From positions 806,001 to 870,000 of the forward strand of contig NZ_CP009501.1 of the NCBI RefSeq assembly GCF_000969885.1: 64,000 bases of DNA, read 5' to 3'. Below, one piece after another: positions 45,794 to 55,360 of this stretch. The notes under the pieces are model-generated. The model made no database searches. It was given only the letters and a program-made list of their open reading frames with translations, and was not told the origin of the DNA. A program made the position numbers and the translations under genes. Position 1 is the stretch's first letter. Each line of letters opens with the position of its first letter. The stretch comes from Methanosarcina thermophila TM-1 (GTDB lineage: Archaea > Halobacteriota > Methanosarcinia > Methanosarcinales > Methanosarcinaceae).

Positions 45794-46493
45794 TTAAACA
45801 AAAACTTGTTTAAATAAAACTGCCCGTAAGTTCAAATAAACATATAATTTGAAATTATATAATATTACTAGAATAATTTCTCCTTATTTAATAATAGACT
45901 TAGAAAATCTGGGCAAACCATTGGCTAAAAAAATAGGTTTAATCTTACATTTAATTTATAAAGTTGATTTCTTATTTTTCCTTGATATAGCCGGAATTTT
46001 TTACCTACAACTCAATATTTATGCGAAAATAAAGTTTCTTTGGCATAAAAAATCCATATTATCGGGATAAACACAATTATAAGTTCAAAAAGCTCTGGAT
46101 TTTATTGAAAAATAATGAATTACTCTTTCTATTTGCATAACACATAACTATGATTCCTTTTTTTATAAGATAAAGACTTTGTATAGCCCATATACTGACA
46201 TCGAAAGCCGCAGGGTCTTTATTTTCATGATACTTAGACTAAAAATTTTCAAATATTTTAGAAAACGAGTAAGCGTTAGAAAGGATTTACTTGGTTTCCA
46301 GATAAAAAGATATGATCTAAAATTACAATTGAATTTTGAGAGAAATAAAAATATATAACCATAATTGAGAGAATTTTCCTGAAACTTATCCATTATTCAC
46401 TAAAAATGGTTACATATTCTATTTCTCCGATTTCTTTGGCTGAATAATTTTTACTGATGTCTGTTTTTAATCTCATTATACTTAGAATACCCT

Positions 46494-46545
46494 AGACTTC
46501 TGCTATCTGGCTGTAAGATGTTAACAAACATCTAATCAGAAGTCT
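46494..46545. repeat. Nested inverted repeat (RNA stem candidate)
   Basis: AGACTTCTG (46494-46502) pairs with CAGAAGTCT (46537-46545), and inside it AGATGTT (46516-46522) pairs with AACATCT (46527-46533). First of a series of dyads in a gene-free region. Confidence 0.55.
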
Positions 46546-46606
46546 CAGTTTTTATAGCTCAATCAGCCCCAGTACTTAAAAGAAGTTAAAAGAAAAAGAT
46601 GAGATA

Positions 46607-46738
46607 GAGGCTTATCCATTGACCTCTTAATAGATGCCGGTCAACTTTAGAAAAGACCCTCTAATCTGTTCTAAGACCTACGTAATCAAGGTTTTCCAGC
46701 TTCTATAGTTCGGAGAAGGACTAGTACGAATAAGCCTC
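46607..46738. repeat. 132-nt segment closed by a 9-bp inverted repeat
   Basis: GAGGCTTAT (46607-46615) and ATAAGCCTC (46730-46738) are complementary. The interior has no coding frame. It could be a structured RNA or the relic of a small element. Confidence 0.45.
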
Positions 46739-46793
46739 ATCGATTTTCCATTATATAGGCTGCTTTTAAATATAGATAGTTTATTTTGATTCT

Positions 46794-46858
46794 TCACTGT
46801 TTAGGCGGGCAATATCTATCTAAACAGCTCAGTCTATGGTGGAAGTCAGCAACAGTGA
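46794..46858. repeat. Overlapping inverted repeats
   Basis: TCACTGTT (46794-46801) pairs with AACAGTGA (46851-46858); alternatively CTGTTTAG (46797-46804) pairs with CTAAACAG (46820-46827). The two stems share bases, so they are mutually exclusive. Confidence 0.5.
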
Positions 46859-47101
46859 TTGAAATCACATCAGGAGTTTAGTATACAATTTAATATTCAG
46901 GCAAAAATAAAACTTCTTTGGCATAAATATGCAATGTTCTATATCTATAACTAAACTAAGCACTAAAAACACATATATTTACAGAAAAAATAGTATTGCT
47001 AACGTTATCAACTACTCTATTTTTAAACTTCAATACTTTAATGTATTTATTTAAAAGTTGAGAAAACCTGGTTACTCTTATAAATAACAAATTTCGACCT
47101 A

Positions 47102-47209
47102 ACCTATGAGTAAATTAGAGAATCTTTCAATGCACTGGGCTCAAAGCAGCCTGAATGGAAATCCTTCGTCCTCAAACACATGAAGATTGATAGCTACTAA
47201 CTCATAGGT
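47102..47209. repeat. 108-nt segment closed by a 10-bp inverted repeat
   Basis: ACCTATGAGT (47102-47111) and ACTCATAGGT (47200-47209) are exact complements. It lies about 120 bases downstream of the Trp/Gly/Cys microprotein on that gene's strand. Between 45850 and 47100 I see no credible gene. Confidence 0.5.
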
Positions 47210-47329
47210 AAAAAATATATAACCATCAATTCAGGAAAGGAAGATTAATCAGAAGCAATCTTCCCGCTTTGAGATGATGGCTACTATTGTTTCATCTATG
47301 TTCAAGTTTTCCAGGGTTCAGTGCTATTC

Positions 47330-47422
47330 TTAGCACCAACCGCCCCAGCCACAGCGTCCCCAGCGACGCCAACCCCAGTTACGGCAGCCCCAGCCGCCCC
47401 AACCACAATTTCCGAACCACAT
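47330..47422 (-). CDS. Trp/Gly/Cys-rich microprotein (30 aa)
   Basis: ATG at 47422 with GGAGGT 8 bases upstream; TAA at 47330. Product: MWFGNCGWGGWGCRNW then GWRRWGRCGWGGWC, i.e. 9 Trp, 10 Gly, 4 Cys and 4 Arg in 30 residues, with GW pairs repeated. Like the 51-aa microprotein it ends in Cys followed by TAAGAATA, so the two may share origin. High TGG/GGC content stands out in AT-rich DNA, evidence against chance. No signal peptide and no known family. Confidence 0.7.
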   Translation of the reverse strand: MWFGNCGWGGWGCRNWGWRRWGRCGWGGWC

Positions 47423-48144
47423 TATATTTACCTCCACTATTTTGCGATTCTATTTATTATTTCATACTTTGCAGGTACTGTAGAGATGGACTGTAGGCTA
47501 AAGAATTGCACATTCTAACCAAAAACCTTCAGCACTCCACTCATACTTTCACGGCAACTTTTAGAAATTACGCGACTTTTAGAAATCATTGGAGTTACTT
47601 GCTTCCATTGGAGAGGAGCAATTTTGTCATGAAAGTACGATTAAACATAGAATTACAAATTATATAAAAGAAATAGAATAACTGTTTCTTAATATTAATA
47701 GTCTTGAGAAAACTGGATAAACCTTCTTTCGATAAAACAAACTCACTTTTTCAGTTATTCCACAATATCTAATTCTATTAAAACTCTCAATAAATCAGGA
47801 ATAATGATCTGTAAGTAGTCTGCGGTTTACTATTCAAGCAAAAAAAGCAATTTCAAGAATAACTGGGGATATATTCCCTGACTAATTTCAATTTGAAGCC
47901 TTAAGAGATTTGCATCTGGTTGGAAAGATTGCAGGACTCTTTTTATTTTTAAACTTTATAACTTCAGTTTTTCCTGCTCTAAGTAAAATATGCGTATAAA
48001 TGGCAGCTATTCAATAGAATAAGTTTTTTGATTTAATCTATAGATAAAAATAGACGAAATCGTAAGTTTATAATAAACTATTATCTTTAACTGGGTTACT
48101 CTGTTTTTAATATTTTACGGTTTCTATTAATTTTTTTGCCCACT
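47423..48144. other. Gene-free AT-rich stretch
   Basis: About 700 bases without a supported gene. Fragments such as TATTCA(A/G)GCAAAAA (near 46893 and 47830) recur loosely, so parts may descend from duplicated spacers. Confidence 0.4.
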
Positions 48145-48287
48145 TCAACTTCTTTTTTTTATGATGTTTATTCCCGGATCTTCAAAATCAAGTTCAGCAA
48201 GTTTGACATTCCCAGCCTTGGACTCCTTTGCAATAAAAAAGGGGCTGTGAGTGCTGAGAATCCAATCCTTTACTGTGATTGCTCAGA
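48145..48287 (-). pseudogene. C-terminal remnant of an AAA/SMC-type ATPase
   Basis: The minus strand encodes AITVKDWILSTHSPFFIAKE followed by SKAGNVKLAELDFEDPGINI and ends at a TGA (48145). ILSTHSPFF is the H-loop end motif of AAA_15/21-type ATPases found in OLD-like and other defence or repair proteins. An in-frame TGA lies upstream near 48289 and nothing else of the ATPase remains. Confidence 0.5.
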
Positions 48288-48319
48288 TCAATAATTTTCC
48301 AGATCAGCGGCTTTCCAGA

Positions 48320-48598
48320 TCAAATCCTGTGCATGAAACGGAAAACATCTTCATGCTGTACCTTGACCTCGACTCCAAGGCTCTTTCCCTCGGCATCCAT
48401 AGCTTCCTGGAAAGCTGCAAGGTCAAAGTTCTCCTGTGGGGCTTCTGCAAACATAATCATGGTAAAGATGCCCTGCAAAATAGTCTGAGTGATATCAACA
48501 ATGTTTACATTGAAATTTGCCATCACAGTAGTGATCCTGGCAACAATTCCTACTCTATCGCTGCCTATAACCGTAATAATGAAACGACTTGATGCCAT
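48320..48598 (-). CDS. ACT-domain protein (UPF0237 type)
   Basis: 92 residues consisting of one ACT domain: RFIITVIGSDRVGIVARITTVMANFNVNIVDI... with DVFRFMHRI at the end, matching the stand-alone UPF0237 family. ACT domains bind amino acids or other small ligands. GGAGAA is 7 bases before the ATG. The usual UPF0210 partner gene is not adjacent. Confidence 0.9.
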   Translation of the reverse strand: MASSRFIITVIGSDRVGIVARITTVMANFNVNIVDITQTILQGIFTMIMFAEAPQENFDLAAFQEAMDAEGKSLGVEVKVQHEDVFRFMHRI

Positions 48599-48833
48599 TT
48601 TATATTCTCCTGCTGCTCGGATCTTTTTCCTGCAGACCGATGCTTAAACGTTTAAATTGATAGAGAAAGGTGAGATTTTGCTCAGATTGAAGACCTGATA
48701 CCTAATAAATTAAACTACTGTTTTAAAATAAATCAACTCAGAGCACTCCTTATATTTAATTATTCTCAAAGGAAATTTATCTCAGAGGAAGAAGCGTTGC
48801 CTGCAACTAAATAAAAAGATTTAACCATAGATC

Positions 48834-49343
48834 TCAAACCTTGCCTTTACAAACAAGTTCAATAATTTTCTCAGCAATTTCGTTAATATTTTCTTTTCCT
48901 TTAAGTTTTATTGAAAAATCAGCATATTTCCGGTACAGCGTCATCCTTTCTTCAAAAAGTTCTTTCAAGCTCCTGTCCCTGAGTCCTACTATCCCTCTTT
49001 TTCTTGCATTGGGAAGCCTTCTTATAATACTTCTGAAGGGAGCATCCAGAAAAACTATTTTCGATATCTTCTTCAGATGTTCCATGGCTTTTTCGGAATA
49101 AACCACACTCCCGCCAGGGGAAATGATGCAGTTGTCAACCTGACCAAGCTTCAGGATAGCTTCTTCTTCAAGCCTGATAAGAGCTGAGTCCCCTTCATTA
49201 TCAATCAGGGTCTGAAGGGGCATTCCTATATTTTCCGTGATCAGGCGATCCACATCGATAAAAGTGTAATCAAGGCGTTTTGCAAGTACTCTTCCGACAG
49301 TGCTTTTTCCTGCTCCTGCCATCCCGATTAATGTTATGTTCAT
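48834..49343 (-). CDS. aroK: Shikimate-kinase-like P-loop kinase (bacterial AroK type)
   Basis: 169 residues. Walker A GMAGAGKST, shikimate-binding DVDRLI and SPGGSVVY, and lid segment RGIVGLRDR are all in place, so this looks like the bacterial NMP-kinase-fold enzyme. Most archaea use an unrelated GHMP-type shikimate kinase, which makes import likely. The usual RD.LY end is ERMTLYRKYAD. Another kinase specificity cannot be excluded. Confidence 0.75.
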   Translation of the reverse strand: MNITLIGMAGAGKSTVGRVLAKRLDYTFIDVDRLITENIGMPLQTLIDNEGDSALIRLEEEAILKLGQVDNCIISPGGSVVYSEKAMEHLKKISKIVFLDAPFRSIIRRLPNARKRGIVGLRDRSLKELFEERMTLYRKYADFSIKLKGKENINEIAEKIIELVCKGKV

Positions 49344-49704
49344 TGACGCACTCTTCTCAGTTCTAGAAATAAAGGAATCCGCTATTTGAGGTTTTCCTAC
49401 ACAAAGGTCAGAGAAATATAAATCATTCGGACAAGATATGTTCTCCAGCTATATAATGTACAATGGTGCCGTTTATCCGAAAGGATCTTTACTTGCGTAT
49501 AACCTGCCGGGATATATACCATATCCTGTGGTAAATAAAATTGTAGGCTACAAAGATTCCTGGGTAAAAAAGAAAAAAATAGCTTGCCTGGGCGTTATAT
49601 TCTGAAAGCTGCCAATAGCCCAGATAGAAATATATATTTAATAACGGTCATAAGGTTTATTAAAAATAAGGACATTATGAAAAAGTATAAGAAACCTTAA
49701 AGAT

Positions 49705-49840
49705 TAATTTAGAAGTAGATGGTAGGGTCGAGTCCCTATTCTCGTCCCTACCTGCGATCCAACCCAAAGATTAAGAGGAAACCCTATTACTCTTAATCTA
49801 TATCCTATAGCGGTGTGGGGCTATATATCATAACCGACCC
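49705..49840 (+). ncRNA. Structured RNA candidate, copy 1
   Basis: Order of elements: TTTAGAAG (49708-49715); hairpin GGTAGGG/CCCTACC (49721-49752); linker GATCCAACCC (49756-49765); hairpin AGATTAAGAG/CTCTTAATCT (49768-49799, 10 bp); hairpin TATAGC/GCTATA (49806-49825); tail TAACCGACCC and an A-run. The same order occurs in copy 2 with different stem sequences, i.e. structure is kept while sequence changes. AAATATATATTTAATA near 49627 may be its TATA box. Strand is inferred from that promoter. Confidence 0.55.
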
Positions 49841-50097
49841 AAAAAAAAGCTCTTAAGCCTAATTTTTAAGCACATTTTGCATTTTTTCTCTAGCAAAATT
49901 TTTAATCACATAAAAATATTTAATCAAAACATGAAATTAAATTAGAATTAAAATATTGATTGTTGACGGCATCAATAAGTGAATTAGCGCTAAACTAAAG
50001 ACTTAGCGGCTTTCTAAGTCATCCTTTCCTCCATTGAGACAAAGTCATACAGGCTTTTGTTTAAAAATAGAAATAAAGGATTTTTAGATTCAATGAC

Positions 50098-50240
50098 AAG
50101 TTTAGAAGAATGATAGGAATCCATTTTCAGTCCGCGGATTCCTATCGATGATCCCAACCCCATAAGATTGAGAGTAAGCTCACAACTCTCAACCTGTACT
50201 CCCTGATATACTATTTTGAGATATATATTATAACCTGTCT
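50098..50240 (+). ncRNA. Structured RNA candidate, copy 2
   Basis: TTTAGAAG (50101-50108); hairpin GATAGGAATCC/GGATTCCTATC (50112-50146, 11 bp); linker GATCCCAACCC (50150-50160); hairpin TTGAGAGT/ACTCTCAA (50168-50192, 8 bp); weaker AT stem; tail ATAACCTGTC. Relative to copy 1, linker and 5' motif are conserved while the stems have compensating changes. Region 49344-50446 has no credible protein gene. Confidence 0.55.
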
Positions 50241-50446
50241 AAAAAATAATTTCTGATTAAAATTTAGCGAATAGGCAGATATTTTTTGACCCTTTAAAAT
50301 TTTAAAGAACGGAAAATAATGCAATACAATAAATACATACATTAAATGCATACATAAAAAACAAGTGGTATAATAGAAAAAATAAAAAGGGCTCATAAAC
50401 CCTTTAAAAATTCCAGTCTTTTGGATCAAGTGCTTTGAATAGTTAT

Positions 50447-51619
50447 TCAAGTAAGATAAGCCCTTAGAGGGGGAAAGCCGTTAAAACTTACAGAACTGTA
50501 ACTCTGGGTATAGGCACCTGCCGTAAAGATATAAACCCGGTTTCCTTCCCGCATTGTATGAGGAAAAGTATACTTGTAATGTTCATAAAGAATATCCATG
50601 CTGTCGCAGGTCGGACCTGCAAGGATTACTTCCTCAGCACAGCCCTTTTTATCGCAGAAGATAGGATATTTGATGCACTCATCAAGGGTTTCTATAAGGC
50701 CCCCGAATTTGCCGATATCGAGATACACCCATTTGTACTGGTTAAATCTGGCTTTCTTGGAGATCATCACAATTTCACTTACGATTATTCCGGCATTGGC
50801 GACAAGAGAGCGCCCGGGTTCTATTATAATTTCAGGTAGCTCCTCCCCGAAGTCTTCATGCAAAAAGCGCCGGATTTCCCGTGCATAAGTCTCTAGATCA
50901 TGAGCTCGCGCCTGGTATTTTGCAGGAAAGCCTCCACCAAGGTTGATCATCTTCAGATGTATGCCCTTTTCAGCCACTGCCTCAAAAAGGTACTTGCACT
51001 TGGAAATAGCATTGTCCCACTGACCAATGTCCCTTTGCTGGGAGCCAACATGAAAAGAAAGCCCATACGGCTCAAGCCCCAGTTTTTCAGCTTTCAAAAT
51101 GAGCTTATAAATAAGATCGGGATGCGAACCGAATTTTCTTGAGAGAGGCCAGTCAGCCCCATCACTCTCAGTAAGGATACGGAAAAAGACTCTGGATCCT
51201 GGCGCTCTTCTGGCTAGCTTTTTCAAATCGCTCTCAGAATCGGTAACATAAAGTCTCACCCCTTTTTCGTATGCATACGCTATGTCCTTCTCCTTTTTGA
51301 TAGTATTGCCGTAACTGATCCTTTCAGGCTCTACACCAAGCCTGAGAAGCTGATCAAGTTCGTAGATTGTTGCCACATCAAAATTCGAACCTTTATTCTT
51401 CAGGGCAAGCACAACCTCATCCATGGGGTTAGCTTTTACAGCATAATGAATTTTCGCAAAAGGCATTTGCTCTACCAGTTCATCATAGCTTTGCTCTATT
51501 CTCTGCAGGTCAACGATTAAAAACGGGGTTTCTTTGTCACGGGAGAATTTTTTAATTCGGTTAAACTCGTCTCTTGAGATGAAATCCTCCAGCGGAAATT
51601 CGTAATGCTCTCTTCTCAA
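50447..51619 (-). CDS. Fold-type III PLP decarboxylase (ornithine/lysine decarboxylase-like)
   Basis: 390 residues. PLP-lysine motif HYAVKANP, SFHVGSQ, GGGFPAKY, EPGRSLVANAG and the active-site AGPTCDSMDILYE are those of alanine-racemase-fold ornithine/lysine decarboxylases rather than DAP decarboxylase. It would make putrescine or cadaverine from the amino acid. TTG start at 51619 is chosen because GGGAG lies 5 bases upstream. The permease gene upstream on the same strand fits an amino acid/polyamine exchange role. Confidence 0.85.
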   Translation of the reverse strand: MRREHYEFPLEDFISRDEFNRIKKFSRDKETPFLIVDLQRIEQSYDELVEQMPFAKIHYAVKANPMDEVVLALKNKGSNFDVATIYELDQLLRLGVEPERISYGNTIKKEKDIAYAYEKGVRLYVTDSESDLKKLARRAPGSRVFFRILTESDGADWPLSRKFGSHPDLIYKLILKAEKLGLEPYGLSFHVGSQQRDIGQWDNAISKCKYLFEAVAEKGIHLKMINLGGGFPAKYQARAHDLETYAREIRRFLHEDFGEELPEIIIEPGRSLVANAGIIVSEIVMISKKARFNQYKWVYLDIGKFGGLIETLDECIKYPIFCDKKGCAEEVILAGPTCDSMDILYEHYKYTFPHTMREGNRVYIFTAGAYTQSYSSVSFNGFPPLRAYLT

Positions 51620-52119
51620 ATTTACTCCCTCTCTAAATGTAAAATGTTCTTAAATTCATGTAATTACTGGTTAATAATTTTTAGTGTTTCAACTATTTGT
51701 AATGATTATTAGGTTTATAATCAATTATTTGAGCAATGCGTGAAATAGAACGATTCAAATAAAATTTGAGGTATATAAAACTAATTGTTAATGAATAAAA
51801 AGCATAAAAATAGCTTAATTAATTAAGTATTTAATTTAAGCCGTTATATTGTGAAAAAAAGCCTAATTAAAAGGGTTTTTTATATTAAAGACAGTAAAAA
51901 TCTTTTTAACTCTGTAGAAGAAACTAAAAATCGTAGACAATTCAGAAATATGCAGAGATAATTTTACCCTTTAAAGAGGATATTAAGAATCTAAAGCCTG
52001 ATAGAAACATTATTAAGCAGTTAAATACTGTTAAGAGACCTGTATATATGTATTTCCATCAGAAAGCTATTATTAAACCATTTTCACTGATATCAAATTT
52101 ATGAATTTTCTAAGTAATT
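51620..52119. other. 500-base AT-rich spacer between permease and decarboxylase genes
   Basis: No gene seen. TTTATAATCAATTATTTG near 51714 and TTTATATT near 51880 could be promoter elements of the decarboxylase gene, suggesting it is transcribed on its own. Confidence 0.4.
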
Positions 52120-53412
52120 TTAATATGTACTGGACAGATGCTTCTTTCGGGTTCTGAGCAGTGCTATCAGTAGAGCGATTCCAGAGATTACGAGTCCGTA
52201 AATTATGACCTCCAGGCTTAGCTGGAAAAAAAGAAATACTGCAGAGAGGGCACCAAGAAACGGGAGCAGGGGAAAACGCCCGATATTCAGGGGTACTTTA
52301 TAAGGACGATTTCTGTCGGGGTCAGTATAACGAAGCTTTATGAGGGAAAGATTGACCATGAAAAAGACAATAAAGATCATGAAATTAGAAATATTTGCAA
52401 CAACTGCAATATCCCCTAGCAGCACAAACAGGGCTGAGAAACAGACAACCCCAAAAATTGCGACCCATGGAGTATGGTATCTGTGATGCACCCTGGAAAG
52501 ACTTTCTGGAAGCGACCCTGCATCTGCCATGCCATAAACAATCCTCGACCCTCCAAGCATAACCACAAGTACAGTATTCATAGTGGAAAAAAGGGCAATC
52601 CAGGACATAAGGACAAAAGCGTCACTCCCAAGAGAAACAGCAACAACATCAGCAAGCGGAACATTTGAAAGTCCCAGAATACGAAAATCGAGCACGCTTA
52701 CGGCGGTTACTGCCACACACATATAAAGAAGAACAGTAAAAAATATAGCAATAAGCAGGGCTTTTGGCGTAGTTTTTTCAGCTTCTTTCGTTTCCTGAGA
52801 CAATCTCACAACATCTTCAAACCCGAGAAACGCAAAAAAAATCAGAGTTGAAGCCTCAAAGACTCCTGCCAGATCAGGAGCCTCAAAATAATTTACCGTC
52901 CCAAGGTAGGGGAACCCGGTGTAAATGACAATTAAAAGCCCAGTTACTTCTATGAGACTTATAATACTAGCCAGCCTAGCAGATTCTTTTATCCCATATA
53001 CCATAATAAAGCTGAGAAAAATAAACAGGCATATTATCCCTAATAAATACTCGATTCCGAAAAGGCTGCTGAAATACCTGCCGAATCCCAGAGCAATCGC
53101 AGAGGCTGTTATTACTACATAACAGATAACGAGCAATCCAATAAATAAGCCAGCGCGTTCTCCGAAGGCTCTTTTTACAAATTCATACTCTGCTCCAGCT
53201 CTGGGATACATGGAAGAAAGCTCCATATAACTAAGGGCGGAAAGTGCAGCCGCTGCCCCAGCAAAGAGAAAAGAAAACCAGACCATATTGCCTGCAAGCC
53301 CTGCAGCTTTTCCCATAAGTACATAAATCCCGGCTCCTAAAATATTACCAATTCCTACCAGAGTAGCCTCCAGCAAACTCAATTCCTTTTTTAGCTCAGA
53401 TTCCCCTTTCAT
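52120..53412 (-). CDS. APC-family amino acid/polyamine permease
   Basis: 430 residues with about 12 helices. The first helix contains LVGIGNILGAGIYVLMG, the unwound substrate-binding GAGIY motif of the APC superfamily; FFAFLGFEDVVRLSQETKE is the conserved helix 6 region. Substrate not fixed by sequence; position upstream of the PLP decarboxylase suggests ornithine, lysine or a polyamine. Confidence 0.85.
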   Translation of the reverse strand: MKGESELKKELSLLEATLVGIGNILGAGIYVLMGKAAGLAGNMVWFSFLFAGAAAALSALSYMELSSMYPRAGAEYEFVKRAFGERAGLFIGLLVICYVVITASAIALGFGRYFSSLFGIEYLLGIICLFIFLSFIMVYGIKESARLASIISLIEVTGLLIVIYTGFPYLGTVNYFEAPDLAGVFEASTLIFFAFLGFEDVVRLSQETKEAEKTTPKALLIAIFFTVLLYMCVAVTAVSVLDFRILGLSNVPLADVVAVSLGSDAFVLMSWIALFSTMNTVLVVMLGGSRIVYGMADAGSLPESLSRVHHRYHTPWVAIFGVVCFSALFVLLGDIAVVANISNFMIFIVFFMVNLSLIKLRYTDPDRNRPYKVPLNIGRFPLLPFLGALSAVFLFFQLSLEVIIYGLVISGIALLIALLRTRKKHLSSTY

Positions 53413-53551
53413 AAAAACCCCTGCGTCCAGAACTTGGGATTCAGGACAAAGATAATCTAAAAACTGGATAGACCTGTTAGAAAGATTATTTTCTGAAGGT
53501 TTATAATCAAGTCTATGTTACCTTTCTTTCCAAACTACCCTTTTATATAAT

Positions 53552-53606
53552 GCTCAAATCCCAATACTTTTATAATGCTCTAATCCCAATAAAAGGCTTA
53601 GTTTCC
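53552..53606. repeat. Short direct repeat in spacer
   Basis: TATAATGCTC(A/T)AATCCCAATA occurs at about 53547 and 53571. The spacer 53413-53891 has no gene; GAATCG-TAATTT-CGATTC near 53733 forms a small stem on the 3' side of the flavodiiron gene. Confidence 0.55.
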
Positions 53607-53891
53607 GGAAACAAATTTAGTACAGACATTATGCCTACAGTAAGCTTATGCATAAGTGTAATCCTGAGCTTCAGTAACTTATGTTCCTATTCTCCATTAA
53701 TTTGTCAGATTTGCATAAAAAGAAAATAAGTTGAGAATCGTAATTTCGATTCCCACCTTAAATGTAGCGCCGTAAATAGTTGCCAAAAAAGGCTGGTAAG
53801 GTCTCCAAACTGGATCAAATCCTTTTACGGATGAAAGGAGCCTTACAAGTACACTAAAAAAGGGTTCTCAAGGTCTGAATGCAGAGACTTC

Positions 53892-55076
53892 TCAGGTTGT
53901 TTTCATTTTTTGTGCAAGCTCTCGACCAATATCCTCAATCTTTTTCAAATCTTCTTCTCTAGGCTTGCCCTTCACCTGAAGTGTTCCAACAACTTCCATC
54001 TTTGAAGGAACAAGAATATCCCCTGCCTGTTTCAAAGCTCCTCCGCCCCAGCCAAAGGACCCGAGTATAACTCCATACTTTGCAGGTGGATTGAGAGCTT
54101 TTACAAGGTAAGTGCCGTAAACGGCAAGAGGGTGCATGCCTGCAAGGACGGTGGGAGCCCCAAGGATAATAGCACGGGAATCGACCAGTTCCCTTGCGAT
54201 ATCTCCTGTATCGGAAACTGCAAGGTCATAAATCCTGACATCTATACCTTCTTTCATCAGCACTTCGGCAATAGTTTTGACCATAAGCTGTGTGGAACCC
54301 CACATACTCACATAGACAATAAGGGCTTTATTTTCTGTCTCCCCTGCTGTCCATTTTGCATAGGGCTCAAGTATACGCTGAGGATTTTTATAAATAGGTC
54401 CATGGCTCGGGGCAATAATCTCAATATCAAGATCCTTTATTTTTTCAAGAGCCTTTGCTCCCATTTTCCCAAAAGGCATCATTATTTCCCCATAATAGCG
54501 TTTTGCAAGAGGAATAAGGTCTTCCAGGTCTTCATCGTAAATGCCCTGGGCTGTGTGAGCCCCGAAGAAATCACATGGGAAAAGTACCCTGTCTTCAGGC
54601 AGGTATGTGAACATGGTTTCAGGCCAGTGAAGCCAGGGAGCTTCGATAAAGCGCAGGGTTTTGCCTCCCAGGTCAAGCGTATCTCCTTCGGCAACGACCT
54701 TAACCCGACCCTCAGGAAGTTCATGGTACAGGCTTGCCATCTTCACGCCTCTTTCCGTAGTAATAAGCACTGAGGCAGGAGCCCTATCCATGATATAACG
54801 AATAGCATTGGCATGATCTGGTTCAGCATGATTCATAATAAGGTAGTCCAGTTTCTCGAGGCTGGAAACCATATTTATCTTATTTTCGAACTCCTCTTCG
54901 AAACCTGGGTTCACGGTATCTATGAGAGCTACTTTTTCTTGTCCTTTCACAAGGTAAGCGTTATAGCTCGTGCCCTGAGGCAATGGGATCAAAGCATCAA
55001 ACATTCGGCGGTTCCAATCTTTTGCCCCAACACAGAATACGTCTTTGGCAATCTCAGGAATACTGTAAGTCTCCAT
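53892..55076 (-). CDS. fprA: F420H2 oxidase / flavodiiron protein
   Basis: 394 residues from ATG 55076, chosen because GGAGG is 6 bases upstream (the longer frame to 55097 begins inside that site). The beta-lactamase-like domain holds the diiron ligands HAEPDH (His 83, Glu 85, Asp 87, His 88) and LFPCDFFGAH; the C-terminal flavodoxin domain has VYVSMWGSTQLM. In methanogens the enzyme reduces oxygen to water using F420H2, protecting against oxygen. It is divergent from the glutamine-synthetase gene. Confidence 0.9.
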   Translation of the reverse strand: METYSIPEIAKDVFCVGAKDWNRRMFDALIPLPQGTSYNAYLVKGQEKVALIDTVNPGFEEEFENKINMVSSLEKLDYLIMNHAEPDHANAIRYIMDRAPASVLITTERGVKMASLYHELPEGRVKVVAEGDTLDLGGKTLRFIEAPWLHWPETMFTYLPEDRVLFPCDFFGAHTAQGIYDEDLEDLIPLAKRYYGEIMMPFGKMGAKALEKIKDLDIEIIAPSHGPIYKNPQRILEPYAKWTAGETENKALIVYVSMWGSTQLMVKTIAEVLMKEGIDVRIYDLAVSDTGDIARELVDSRAIILGAPTVLAGMHPLAVYGTYLVKALNPPAKYGVILGSFGWGGGALKQAGDILVPSKMEVVGTLQVKGKPREEDLKKIEDIGRELAQKMKTT

Positions 55077-55350
55077 ATTTTTCCTCCATCTTCCCAATGC
55101 AATAAAATTGGCTCAAAATGGGAAGTAGATAAATCTCCATCCACTTCTTCAATTTGAGAATTGAACTTATTTAATGGTTATATTGTTCTCGTATGATATA
55201 TTTATTAGGCAAAACCCTTAACTGACGAAACCTCAGCGGAAGGGACTTTAACTGGCATCTCAATTTAATCATTCAATATAATTTATAATTAAGAATAGAG
55301 CTATGCTATCTCTGTTCTTTTATTTCTTTTATAAAAACAATAAAGGGAAA

Positions 55351-55360
55351 ACTTTATATA
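55351..55360 (+). promoter_or_regulatory. TATA box of glutamine synthetase gene
   Basis: ACTTTATATA is followed by a 5' leader of roughly 110-115 bases before the ATG at 55500. No GGTA-N-TACC operator of the NrpR type was seen near it. The spacer 55077-55499 has no gene. Confidence 0.55.

Noticed and set aside
46163-46393. 76-codon minus-strand frame
   Set aside because: Low-complexity AT-rich composition (Phe, Lys, Leu, Ser), no ribosome site.
47287-47518. Ala/Pro/Thr-rich frames on the plus strand
   Set aside because: Antisense to the Trp/Gly/Cys microprotein; no ribosome site.
49721-49752. tRNA T-arm-like GGGTCGAGTCCC
   Set aside because: No acceptor, D or anticodon arms fit around it; the stem is explained by the structured RNA.
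50211-50450. 79-codon minus-strand frame
   Set aside because: Overlaps the second structured RNA candidate; aromatic AT-driven composition and no ribosome site.
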